A stretch of 64,000 nt of DNA from Branchiostoma lanceolatum (taxonomy: Eukaryota > Chordata > Leptocardii > Amphioxiformes > Branchiostomatidae): the NCBI RefSeq assembly GCF_035083965.1, contig NC_089729.1, forward strand, positions 15,736,964-15,800,963. The letters run 5' to 3'. Positions 11,112 through 24,400 of the stretch are shown piece by piece. A model generated the notes under the pieces. The model had not been told where the DNA came from, ran no database searches, and saw only the letters and a program-made list of their open reading frames with translations. A program made the translations under genes and the position numbers. The first letter of the stretch is position 1; each line of letters opens with the position of its first letter.

Positions 11112-14100
11112 ATGTCTGGAGACATCAAACTTCAAGTCAGACAGTTTGTCTGGGAGGTCCAGAACACTCTCTCCATATCTAAGGACCCCTCAGAAGTGTC
11201 ACAAGCCCTCCTAAGACTCTCAGCCCTTCTTCCTCATAACAAAACTTCCAAAAGCCAAGACTTTTCAGACTCAAAACTTTCTGAAGCAAAGAAAGAATTT
11301 TCCCAGCATCATTATGTGACTTTCCTTGAGTTTTTGATCAGTAAGCTGTCAGTTGATTGGTTGGGAGGGTTGGGAGAAGATAGAAGACGAGAATTGCTTG
11401 ACCGGTTCTTTCTGGATGGAGTTCACCAGGATGCTTTCATTGTGCTTGCCTCAGCTGTTCAGAAGACCAGGTATGAAATATGCAGAAAAAGGGTTTCTAA
11501 AAAAAAAAGGGTTTCTAAAAAAAAAAGTATGTGTTCTACTTCTAGCTCAGAGCTGTTTGGATTCTTATGGATGTCAAGAGCTAACTATAAGTGTAGTTAG
11601 TAAACCTACAGGACTAGAATAAGATATATAATGTAGATTGTGGGTTGATAGTTATGACATTCCTTTTTAAGTGTTCCATGGGAGAGACTGCGTTGAAAGG
11701 TGTGTATGAACAAGAACAGTCTTTTTACCCAATACTCTAGGACTACCATGGTTGAAAGATACTTGTTGGAAATGTCTCTTGCATTGCATATCTATGCCTG
11801 CTAAGTTGAAGTCTATTATAACTGCATGGTCAATGTAAAATCAACTCCACAACGGAAAATTCCCAAACACCACCAATGTCATTTATCATTCATCAAAATG
11901 CAACACTTTTAAGACAACTAGCACTGGTGCAACATAATGTTGAACTCATAAATTTACGTTATGTTATGGGACCTACCGTTTCTGATGCAAAGTGACTAAC
12001 TCTTTTTACTGAAAGTCTTACATGTTTAGGAAGTAATTATAGCTGGACTGGTGATTTTTCTTTTTCCTCAGTCCAAGCTACAAGCAAGACAAGTGTGTCT
12101 CCCTACTTGAGCAGTTTCTCACACAGAACAAGCTGACATTCATGTTCTGGGAGCAGTGCAATACCATAGCAACAGGTCACATGATCCAGACCAACCAATC
12201 AGAAACCAGGAGGCAGCCAAGGGTGCACAATGCATTGTGGGAAGAGCTGGTGACGATTTTGGCGACATTTCCGGACAGGATGGCCAACAAGCTACAGCAC
12301 CGAAATTGGTGCGTTATTGACTTTTTCCTTTACAAAATTAGGAAATACTTTTTTGTTCTATTTCATACATATCAATAGTGAAATATAACCTCCATCTAGT
12401 TGGCAAAGCAATTGCCTTAAAGTGCAACTTGTACATCCTTGTTCAATGTTTATTAAGACAGATTGTTAGTAATAGTTATTTTTCCAGCCCTGCCTTTTAT
12501 CCAGAGCAGTACTTCCAGTCTCTGGCTATGGGTATGTGGGAGGCTTTACAGAAGGTGCACGATGCCATCAAAGGTAAGGAAGATGATATATTAATCATCT
12601 CCCATTACATACAAAAAAGTAACCCTTGATTCACATACAAGCCACCATTTATACACTGAACACTTGTTAAGAAAATGTTTTTGCAAGAATATCAGGAGTC
12701 CAATTGTTCTTAGTGTTTTAGCATTTTTAGGTGACATTGAAAACAATGTTAAAAGAATTTGTAAAGATTTAACTTAGTAGAGTCAATTCCACATTACCGA
12801 GAGGGTGTTTGTTGCCTTTTGTTCTAACATTTACAAAACCTTTGTAACAATCTATGTGAGATAAGTAACTGTTAATAACAATTTCCAACATTTATTTGGT
12901 GATCTAAATATTTTCTGCTGTGTTCCAACAGGTTAAACAAATTTCCAACATTGAACACATTATATGTATTAGTTTCTAAACTGTTGCAACATAGATTGAT
13001 TATTTGTTTGAACATGTTCCAACATTCTACAAATATGATATAACTGGGTCAGTTGGCTGGGAACAGGGCAATTCACACATCCCTTCAAAGTATAGGGGAT
13101 TAGGCCTAGGTGCCATGCATAGACACCTAAAGACAAAAGAGTTGCCAGTGTCCAGACGTGAAATCTAAAGATATACAGAGGCAGACAATAGAGCCTAATT
13201 AGCACCTACTTTTATGGGGGTAATGACCCACATCTACCATTTTGAGAATGATGCAAAATGTTGGAACATGTTCCAACAGTAGAACAATCACACAGATGTT
13301 TGAAAACTGTTCTAATTAAAGAGATATTTGTGCAAATACTTTCATAATATTTCCAAAATATATAGATGAGTTCAAACATGTTCAAACTTTCATTTCTTAT
13401 TGTTTGAACGGTCTGGAATTATTTTGTCTGAAATAGTCTTTTCTCTAAAATTGTTCAAACTTATTAACAATATCATCTGAAAACCCTCTCGGTGACATGG
13501 AATTGACTCTACCATCTACATTTTTGTGTAATTTGTCAAATTCTGTATTGCCCTCAAACTATGTCACCCTAAACTGCAATGTTTTCCAAATGGTTATGTA
13601 CAAACATGTACCAAACACAATGCCTTTACCTCACTGTACAATTTTTCCACATGTTCAGCCTCCAATGACTGCTCCATGGCTTTTCTGCAGCTGTTGTTAG
13701 GAAAACTTTGTATCCAGGGGCATACAGGTTAGTTTTTCTGCAAAAGTTATCTTTTTTTTTCAATTATTCCTAGTCAGTAGGTTTGTTGGTTGGTTTGTGA
13801 ATCAACTTCTTCAACTGAATATCAATGATTTAGTGCTGATGCTTATTTTGTCCCTCTAGGTCCAGTTTTCAGAGTCCTGCTCCCAAGACTGACCAGACAG
13901 ACCCATCAGGACTTTGTGTGGCAGCGGGTCAGCTGTCTGCTCCTCACAGGTGTGCAGGACAGGTGTGTGGAGAGCCTGGTGTCCCACCTGGTCACACAGA
14001 TGCCATGGTGAGTTCTGTACTAACTGTGATAACTGGTCATCTTAGCTTTAGACAGGCCTGGCTATATGTTACACTGCTGAAAAAAGCAATGAAATGAAGT

Positions 14101-17100
14101 AGAAATAAAATTCCAAGTCCAAAATCAAGATCGCTACCTATGTATTACATTTTACATTTTTGATAAATGTCAATATCAGGAACATAAATGTTGCTACTCA
14201 AGGGCTTTTCCACAATTGTTCCAGGTATGGCGTCCTGTCCCGACTGTTGGGGGATGGGGTTCTCAGGAGTCAGAAGCTGAAGTACATCCTCACTCACAAG
14301 TGTCTCTTCATCAGGCACTATGAACAGGTGCTATATAATGTTCTTTGTACTTATATCAATCAACCAATATATAAGCACCCTCTTGCTGAACACACCAGCA
14401 TTGCAGGTTCATGCATACCCAAACTAATGCTTGTTTAGCAGAATCTGTGATAATGTAACTTGATGCTCTGGTGTCTGATGCCACACTTCAAGTCCAAGAT
14501 TCTGAACAAAACTTGTTATGTTACATCTTTTGTGACAGGATCTTGTGGTGCAGAATATTATGGGCTACCTGGCAGACACCCCAACCAGAAGACCTCTCCT
14601 TATTCAGGTATGAAAGAAGGACCGAGAACTCAGATTTTTTATAGATTATGTGAGTTAGGCATAGATCAATAAATATGGCTTCGTAGACTGTTTACAGTAA
14701 GTGATATAGATGCTATGATTCCAAACTACCCCTATCAAAATTACATACACACCATATTCCTGCCTCAGTAAGACATTCGTTTAGAATAACTGTTTCTGTT
14801 CATCTTGTTGTAAATGTTTATCAAAACCTTTAGCAAATTCTTTCTCCACAGACATTACTGAGACTGTTGGAAGTCTGGAGTGACTCCAGTGCCATCAAAC
14901 ACACCTCCTATGACCAGCATGCCTACCTGTCTAAAGCCATCCTGGCTGGCCTTGCACATCTAAACAGCAAAGAGAAACAGGAAAATAAGCAAGGTACATG
15001 TAAACGATATCTAAAACTGTCATATTTCACAGTAGTATGATAAGAGTTGTAATGAGATTTCAGCTTCTTAGTCAGTTTGAATAACCAACCAAAATGTTGG
15101 CCAACCAAGCAAGAGTTGACATATTTTCATCTTTGTATATCTCCATTTTCTCAGATATTGTGTTTTTTTCTTGCAGACTTGATCAGAAGACTACTGGAGG
15201 GAGTTCAACATCACATAGACAGTCCTGTCATTAAGGTATGAAGCACATATATCAGTAGTAGACAAATTTGGCTCATAAGATTGTATCAAATGAAGTTGGT
15301 ATTGAAAATGCTTTTCTAATTTCAGTTTTATATCCACATTTTCCTGTAGATCCGTCGTCTCGGCATGGTTGTGGCTGAAAGTGTGACAAAGACGGTGGAT
15401 CCTGATGGACAGAAACTCAAGTTTGAGGTATTATTTTTCAGCCTGATAAATATTATTGTTTCCAGTGACACTGTCTCTTGAAAGCTGTATGTACTATTTT
15501 TATTCCATGGTCCGACAATTGGCGAAGCACAATTTCATTTCCTTTAATTTTCAGTATGAGGAAGACGAGGAAACTGCAAGACTACTTTCTCTCCTCACAC
15601 CGCCCTCCGACCCCGGAGATGAACTTGAAGTAGAGATGGAAACAGAAGAAGTCTTGATGAAGAAAACCTCACTACCACAGAGGGAGGATACTACCAAAAT
15701 CTCTTCAGGTTGTCAGGAAGGGAAGATGACATCACCACAAAGCAAGGAGGGTTCTGAGTCTGAGTTAGACAGGTACATGTGTAACCAATCACATTTGCTG
15801 TAGCTCAAATGGTTCCTCTTGATTGGTTGACAGATATGATTGAATTCTGTCCCTTGATTGACTGACACTGACAGGTGCTTGTGCTTTCTTGCTCCAAACT
15901 CTACTTGAAAAACAGATGTCATTTCTTTGCAGTGATGATGACCTTGAACCATATGACATGCCAGAAGATGTCAAGAAGTCCAAGGTCAAGCAGCCTGTCT
16001 ATATCAGAGACTGTCTTGATGGTGAGGATCTTGTACTGTGCTTAGGTTCTACTATTGGTGAAAATTCCTGCTTTCTACACAGCTTAAGAAATGATACAAC
16101 TTGATGATGTAGAAAGCGATTTCTTTTTGGCAATACAAATCTGTGAATTGCTAATTTTTCTATGTGTTCTGTCATTTCTTTGATGCATAAACATGTACTA
16201 CTATGATAACATTGAATCCACGGATAGAACAAGAAATGTAGTGTGAAAATAGATGCTTCGCAGAAGAGATATCCCACATTTTATTGGGAATTGATTTTAT
16301 TAACTTTTTCTCATGACAGGTCTGATTGCCAATGAGGATGCAGACAGAATGGAGGCCTGTCTGGGAGTGTGTGAACAACTAGTGAGAAGACATCCAGACA
16401 ACTTAGATGAAGTAAGAACCGGCCAAAGTCAAGACTTATCAGTAATGCAGACTTATGGATATATAGTGGCAAGGACTACATTTGTCATGTAAACATGTTA
16501 GGTACATGGTGAATGTAGATATGATTTGTGAATTTTGATTCATTTGATTCTGCTGATTTTTTTATAGTACAAATTGTATCAAAGAGATTTATCTTGCCCA
16601 TATTGTGCTTTGTGTTCTAATTATTCAAAAATGTGTTCTTTTCACAGGTCTGTGTGGAACTGGTGAAAATTCTGCTGCATCTGCAGAACAATTTTGCCAT
16701 CCCAGAATTCACCAGACTCAGAAGAGGCAGCATGTTGGCCACAGCAGTCTTCTGTCCTCTGCAGGTAGGGTGTAGAATAAACTATACAATGCCAATTAAC
16801 AGCTTTATCAAATTATAGAATTTTTAAATGATGTAAACTGTAGCTTTCTTACATATTTTGCCTGACCCTTCCCTCATGATCTCAATGAAAAGTGGCCTGA
16901 AAAATAAAGAAGGGTTTTAAAAAAGATTCAGCGATAAGAATGCAAGTCAAAGCAAGGAATTTCTCTCAAAAAAATCAAGAAAGAACTGTCTATCTGGAAA
17001 GAATCACTTATGATTTCATGTTTTGTGTCATGTATATTGATGGTACTGTTATTTGTACTTTTGTCTTGCAGTATTTAGTAGTCTGTACTTAACTGTATTT

Positions 17101-20100
17101 TGATCTGCAATCTGAAAGAAAAAATGTATTTCAGATGGAGATGTGTGTATCTGTGTCTATCAGCCAACATTGTGTTGTTTCCTCTGTTTCAGGTTTCTCA
17201 GTATCTGACTTCTGAGTTCTATGCACCAAACTACACTATAATGCAGAGGCTGGACATGTTGGAGGTACATCATTTTTTCAATAAACAAAGAAGAGACTGC
17301 GAAGCAATAAATCATTCAATGAATGTCATTGTTTTTCCGTCATTTATTTCTTGCATTTCACAATTTTCGTTCATTCACATGAATCATGATCAGATAAGAA
17401 GGAAAATTAATTTCTGCTTGCTACACCCCCCTCAGGTTTTAGTTGGAGCAGCCCAGGAACTTTCCCAGCCAATCAAACAGAAGAAGGACACAAGACCAGA
17501 ACCTCTGGTACAACTCCTCCCTACCCCTGATGAGCAGACCAGGGAACCCCAACACTGGAGGGATGTAGTGCAGAGGAGGATAGAGAAGAAGACAAGGAGA
17601 TTTGCAAAGGTAGCTGTCTAATATTATCTTAACCTTCTCCCTGCGGCCTAACTCTGTAACCAATAGACAATGTGGTGCCAAACGGCTACTTCAGTGTGAT
17701 AAAGGTTAAGCTCCTCTCACACATATCTGACCATGGCCTCCCAACCTTCTCCAGACCATGGTTGGAAGTTAGTCACGAACAAGGTCATCTGTGGTTGGGA
17801 GTTGGTTGGCAAGGTTACCCACTAGTATTTTAGTTATTAGTGCCAGTCATTAGTGCCAGCCGACTGTAAATCTTTAAAAATCCAAAGTAAGGAAAGTCAT
17901 ATTCTTCTTGAAATTCAAATTCCATTAGAGGTGCAAACTAATGATCAATCTTTCAAATCTGTAGAAGTTTGTCTAGTAGAACCAGCTGGAGATTTCATGC
18001 ATTTTCTTTATTCTGTTGCAAAAAAATACCAGCTATGTATGGCTGTGAATACATGTATGACCAAAGAAATATGCATATTAGCTCTGAATTATTGTGCATG
18101 ACATAGCCTTAAGATGATCAACATTGTGTGTTTTAGGGAGCCAGCAAACCAGATCCAACCCCAGTACCCAACAAGTTTCACACTGTAGCTGGGCACTTCT
18201 TCTTCCCACTTCTCAAGAACTATGACAGGTAAGAAAATCCTGACTCTATTTCTTAGATGTATATTCCGCTCAATAACAGGGATTACATTATGATATGTAA
18301 TGTTAGTTAAAAGATGAAAGGTTACCTAAATCATTGACTTAAAAAAGTTTTTGAAAAGTGACATTCCTTATCCTTTCCTTAGTAACGTTAGATACTGGTA
18401 TATCATTTGCCATAACCAAGAGCGACAGCTGTCTTTTCTGCTAGTAGTATATGAAGCTCTTGTGATTTATTTATTTTTGTGGACTGACTTTGACAATCAT
18501 GTAAAGTTATTTTGTGACTGTTTTCACATGTACACCAGTCGTCAGAACACCCTGGACATGTTAGGAGAGGATTCGCTGGTACTGGGCAGGCTGGTGTACT
18601 CACTAGGGGCAATACTGTACGCTGCTGCAAATACTATGGTATAATCCACAATTCTTGATGTTTTGCATCTACTGATTAGTCTTTAAAGTTCCTGTTTTCC
18701 AGTTGTTTTTGTTTTTTTAAGTATTTGTATCTTAAGTACTAGGATATGCCACTCTATAGTTTAAGTTTAGAATTCCACTTTTCCCATAATGTTTTGACAA
18801 GTACTAAATATTTTCAATATAAAAGGATTTAAGTAAAATGTGTTAAACATATAATTGACAAGTATGATGTAACGTTACAGTTATAAAGAGTAGTGATAAT
18901 AACTTTTTGAAACTTTTATCCTGCAGTAATTCTTGTAGAATTTCTGCTGGAAAAATGTAAATTCCTGCATGACGCACCCATACGGCCCAATTTAACAATA
19001 CAGACAATACAGTAATGAATTTTTTTTTTTTCACAACAGGTTGCAAGACAAATGGCCAAGTCTCTACTAGAGTTTGTCTGGGTGCTACGTTTCCACACAG
19101 AACCGTACGTTCCTACCCTGGTTATGATTTTTCACTCTTTCAACTTTGGCTCTTGTAATAAGGAAACTATATCTGCATGCCAGTGTGGGTTGTTCCCGAC
19201 CTGTTGCCGTGGATATGCCACACCCTCTTAATTACTGTAATTCTTGATTTGTCAACGGTGACTTGATTTTAGCTACTTTAACAGTCACTAGTAAATTGCT
19301 AAAATTTCATTATGGCAAATACTTGATTAGTGATATTTTAGACAGCAATGTTTTTTCCTGCTGTTAAAATTAAATACAGTGAACTCCTTTTCCCCCAAAC
19401 ACTGAAATTACCAACCACATTGTCAAATGGCTTAACAGTAGTACACATAGACTTCATTTCATATTTGGAAGACTTCAGATCTGATTGTACAATGTACTAG
19501 TAAGAGTGGGAGAGAAATTTATGAAATGACTGCTTTACTGTCTGACTTATGATGTTGTTTTTTGTCCAGGTATGTGAGGCAATCTTTATTGTTTGCCGTT
19601 TCCATGGTGATCCTGAGTGTCCCTGCCCATGTCCTGACCTCTGACCTCCAGGAGGAGATTTTTGAAGGACAGCAATGGCTACAAGGTGAGATAGATGTTT
19701 AAGATGCTAAACATAAGTTACATTTTCTTTGAAATTCACCACCATATCAATCATTCTTCGCAAAGATGAAATATTCTTTTCATGCCCTCGCATACTGTTG
19801 TTCTCAAGAATACATATTCATCTGATTGTAAATCTAAATGTTCCATTTTTTTCTTATCAAGATGTGTTGGAGAAAGATACTGATGCAGAATGCCAGAAAC
19901 TTGCAGTGCAAACCCTGATGTTGCTGCAGAACACACTCCAACAGGTAGGGGGCAGTACTGTTATTCCAATTGATGCAAATGTATGTATCATTAGCCTCCC
20001 CTTTTGCACTACTCTTGGTGCATGTATAAGAAGTATGCCATATATTTTTATGGGAAAAATTTGTGGGGTCCAAAATACTATTAGGTTTCAGGGTACATGT

Positions 20101-20233
20101 ATGTTGCTCAACAGTAATTTGGTTTCCACTATGAGTATGAAGTTTTTAGATATTTTTGATGATCAGCAATGGCCTCTATGAAGTTTTTGAACATTTTTTC
20201 CAGGAGTTGAGTGGAGGAGATAAACAACAATAG
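11112..20233 (+). CDS. TELO2: TELO2, telomere length regulation protein TEL2 homologue (complete, 22 exons)
   Basis: Exons: 11112-11470, 12072-12308, 12488-12573, 13659-13727, 13860-14007, 14225-14327, 14539-14607, 14852-14993, 15177-15235, 15350-15427, 15555-15772, 15933-16021, 16320-16411, 16648-16764, 17193-17264, 17436-17609, 18137-18228, 18539-18638, 19040-19104, 19570-19685, 19862-19944 and 20204-20233. They sum to 2598 nt (865 aa), close to vertebrate TELO2. Landmarks shared with the family are KFEYEEDE across exons 10-11, YIRDCLD, FHTVAGHFFFPLL and LGEDSLVLGRL. With TTI1 and TTI2, TELO2 forms the TTT complex, a HEAT-repeat co-chaperone that matures PIKK kinases (ATM, ATR, mTOR, DNA-PK, SMG1). 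The acidic linker ends in DSDDDLEPYD (S523), matching the CK2 site through which TELO2 recruits PIH1D1/R2TP in other animals. Confidence 0.97.
12780..13509. mobile_element. TIR element in TELO2 intron 3, TA target duplication
   Basis: Terminal inverted repeats GAGTCAATTCCACATTACCG (left) and CGGTGACATGGAATTGACTC (right) differ at only a few positions and are flanked by TA on both sides (12778-12779 and 13510-13511). The 730-bp interior has no ORF but several GTTCCAACA-type motifs. This fits a non-autonomous element mobilised by a TA-targeting (Tc1/mariner-like) transposase. Confidence 0.75.
17715..17832. repeat. Dispersed repeat family B copy in TELO2 intron 16
   Basis: The segment with TGACCATGGCCTCCC, CAAGGTCATCTGTG and TTGGGAGTTGGT reappears in the same order at 25590-25740 in the P450 gene and partly at 25464-25500. 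It is short and non-coding. Confidence 0.65.
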
Positions 20234-21463
20234 TTACGAGAGCACAAGTGAAGAAGAGGACAAGAATAGATTGTTGAAACTTTGTTCCATCTCCCTTAGA
20301 ACAACAGGCTTGATATGTCCTGCTTGTCCAAATCTGAACACCTTGATAATGTCCTTGATACACATGTATGACAAAAACTGCAATTTTTCTAGAATGCAGA
20401 CTGAAGACTGCTGTAGAGGCTGTGAAATTCCCTAACATCATGCTTGATACACACCTAGAACCAGTTTTAATTAGTAAAGCCCTATCCCTCAAACTGTGTA
20501 TGCATATATGTAGCTTCTTGTACACGGTAAACATACAAAAATGAACAGGTGATTAAGTTTCTCAGGCTACAACTTTATTTCTTTTCCTAGAATTAGATGA
20601 CCAGAAGGTCAAAATCGGTACATCAATTCTTTAACATTTGACCTCCTCAGAAATAAGAGACTGCAAACCATGGATCAACTTGATATTTGACTTGAGTCTG
20701 GAACAATCGTGCTTGTCAATCACCAGGACTTTTGCATCACTAATTATCCATTAGACAGACCCTCGGAAATTAGCCTGACTAAATCGTGCTCCTAGCAGGC
20801 GTCCCGACAGTTACCCAGCCAGCGAGAGATTGTGTAAACACAGGCTACTCAGAAATCACTTACTTCTACTTAGTAATTGTAGACTATTCTAATTACAAGT
20901 TTCTTCTTAAAAGACAAAATTATTCGCTTTGTTTCTTACATAGAAAAATTATTAATTTTTTAGGATGAAATTAGTTTCTTATACACGTGTTTATAGGCCT
21001 TGAAAATCCTTTACTTATCATTCACTATTACATGGTTCATTATCATAACAATCTATGTCTTTCTATGTTAGATGGTGAAGAAGCTACTTCAAGATAAATA
21101 TGCAATGTCCTTGCTAAGATATTTCTTATGTTTATAAACAAGTATACTCGATTAACTTATAAGGTAGATGAATCTTTATAACATTTCACGATCCTCATTT
21201 TCCAACCCGGTAACCTCGCCCAGAGTGCATTACGTAAATTACATTCCTGTAATCTGATAAGAGAATTCTCAATTCTCAAAAGGTAAATGGATCTCACAAA
21301 ATAATATGGATTTCAATCTTTATCATTCCTACATTAAATCACTTGTACGTTAGTACAAGGCTTGACCCAAACCATATTCAAAATGAATTTCTAACATCTT
21401 TTTTTAATAATTTCCTTCACAAATACAAACATATATCCCTCAAAGCTTGGGTTTAATGATTCT
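20234..21463. other. Intergenic, TELO2 and P450 converge
   Basis: AT-rich sequence between the stop codons of two convergent genes, presumably holding both 3' untranslated regions. I see no gene, clear repeat or structured RNA. Confidence 0.6.
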
Positions 21464-24400
21464 TTAGTTTCGGGCCACGGCTATCATATCATAAGGTTTG
21501 GGAGAACGTACGCCTCCGGTCGTCCCGTCATGCGGCGATACAGAAGCGCCCTCTGGCAGCTTGAAGGTGAAGTGCTGCATGAGTGAAGTGAAGAACAGGA
21601 AGAACTCCATCCGAGCCAGCTGTTCACCCAAGCACACCCGCGGTCCTGGGGCGCGGGGAAAAAGAAACAGTACCGAATGATATAAAGCTACACGTTTGGA
21701 CGAACAAGTGTTCTCCCTATTACACTGTAGCAAATGTTTATAAAATTGATTTGTTGGAGATCAGGTAATGAATGTTTAACTTCTGTCGAATGGAATTATG
21801 CAATCAATCATTGAACTTACATTTAAAGATGAGTGTTCATTCGGAATTGCGTATGTGCGTCTATTGACTCTATTGGTATTAATTAATCCTTCTGTGTTGC
21901 GTTGGCAGAAGCTATAAAAAAGGCACCCATTTTGGTTACTAGTATAGAATGACAAAAGCAATGAATATGACAATAGTGCTGCGTACCAGTACTGTGTACC
22001 GGTACTGTACCGTAAAAATTGATTCGGCACAGGTCCTAAATACCGGATCATGAAGTACCGGTACTGTACCGATATAGATTTACACCAGGTATGTGCTTAT
22101 TTTGTGACTGATTTCCTGACCTCATGCAACACCAAATATGACCAAAGTGATACCTTGGAACAGCGTGACTGATATGCAACAGATCATTCAGCCATGCCGG
22201 GAGTTTTGATAGCAAGGCCAAGGGAGTTTGGCGGTAGGGAAACTAGTTATGTTCTTTGAACAAAGATACTGAAAACAAATGTTTTGTATGGAAGAAGTTC
22301 AGAAGAACACATTTTAATTTTTCAAATTGTTCAGGTACAGGTACAGGTCCGGACCTGTACCTAAACCTCTGTACCGGTACCTGTACCTGTACCCGATGTT
22401 ACGTTTAGGTACGCAGCACTACTTCACAACCAAGTTAGTTTTGCGTTAAGAGGACTGGTTGAACGAACCTGCAGAGAAAGGCATGACGTGCTCGTCCTTC
22501 TTGTACTGTCCCCTCTCGTCCAGGAAGCGGGTGGGGTCGAACTTGTACGGGTCCGGAAACAACTTCTCATCGTAATGTACGGACCAGAGGTTGGGAATGA
22601 CGATGGTCTGCCTCGAAATGTGGTATCTGAAACATTACAATGGGTTTCTTTGAAACAGTTGGACATGTCTTACAGCTGACAAAAGTGTCTATCTCTGTTT
22701 ATTTGTAGCTGATAATGTCAACCTTAATTACTTCTTGAATTGTCTAGTACATGTTTACAAAACAACACGCAAAAACACAGCAGCAGCTCCATTTAGACTT
22801 ACTCTTTTATCGAGTAAGGATGCAGATCTTGTATCACTTCCTCCGTATTTTTTGCGACGCTTTCAGGAAGCGCGCCAAACAGTTATATTATGTATTTAGT
22901 TGCCGGGAATTCCGTACATCCCAGCTATGCAGGTTGGTATTTGTGGAATGTTACTCGCACGTGCAGTAGTGGCCAGCCTGAGATTCCAATTGGGGTCAGA
23001 TAAGATCTACCGGGAGGATCACCCTCCCGCCCTCTCCTCCGCTGTAATTGGGCTCGATTGCCACACGGCCTGGCACCTTAGTTGCAACGTGTAAAAACAT
23101 AGCTTAATTAAAATGTTAAATCACCAATTACATATAGCCACTCAATCGTCGCCATGGCAATACGTTTTATTGCCTTTCTTGTTGTAGCATCTTCATCAAT
23201 GCTACAGCAGAACCAACTGTTGACAAGGATATACGACAACCTTAATGTCGTACGACATAGCTGCGACTGTCTCAATATGTTGTGGTAAACTAAACCTATC
23301 GTACAACAAGTTTGACCAAACCCTCACCCGTTGAGATTTGTGTCCTCGGTTGTGGTGTGGGGCACTATGAGTGTGACGATACAGGCGAATCGGAAGACCT
23401 CTGTCAGTACAGCCTGTGTGTAGGGCAGCTGGGCACGATGAGACATGGACGGGGATTGGTCAGGTCCCAGCACACCGTCAATCTCCGCCTGGACCTGTAC
23501 GGCAAAATGTGAGTTTTTCCGCATCTGGTGCACAGCAGTTTAGAGAATGTGTAGAGTAGGTTAGACTTCTATTGCAACATACTCAAACACCATATAAACC
23601 ATTGCTGTCATGAAGACCGTTCATAAGATAACACTGTCAACATAAAAATGTAGTGTAGTGTAGCGTCCATGCCCCCATCTGTAATGCCCGTGTCCCCCAC
23701 ATGTAGCGTCCATACCCCAGCTGTAGCGTCCGTACCCCCACCTGTAGCGTCCGTACCCCCACTTGTAGCGTCCGTACCCCACCTATGGCATCCGTACCCC
23801 CACCTGTTAAGCCTTCGCACCCCCACCTGTGGCGTACGTACCCCACCTGTAGCGTCCGTACCCCCGTTTGAGGTTTTTAACATGATACTATTAAATTGCT
23901 ATCCAATTGCTGAAAATCTGCTTCATCACATAAATTACAGTTCTAACATACATGAATAACTAGCTTAATGTCCCTGAAATTGTGAGTTTTTCATGAACTT
24001 GAAATTCTGATTTTATTCCACCATTGCAAATGCATATCTGTTGCATACGCCCAGACTTTATTAATGGTGTTTTCCAAAATCAGCCACAGATTAGTTTAGA
24101 GGCCTCTTTTTTTAATCTACCAAAATGCCGTTTAAACCATGGCTGTGATAAAGGCCGTTCCTAATACAAATACTTATTAAGTTTTCTCTGTACCTTTTGT
24201 TGGATATCAGGGTTCACCATCAGAAGAAGAATCACCCATCGAAGACCATTCGATGTACTTTCGGTGCCTCCTATGAACAAGTCAAACACGGTGTAAACCA
24301 GCTGCTCCTCGGTGAAGGTACTTGTGCTCTGGTCTTGGGTCTTCATTTCCACCAGAAAAGCGTCAATGAAATCACGGATGTCGTTCTTGTCAAAGGTCCG

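Noticed and set aside
13681..13727. TELO2 exon 4 beginning at GCAG/CTGTTG (13691)
   Set aside because: It gives the wrong phase. Starting at 13659 yields SNDCSMAFLQLLLGKLC, which matches the family and joins in phase on both sides.
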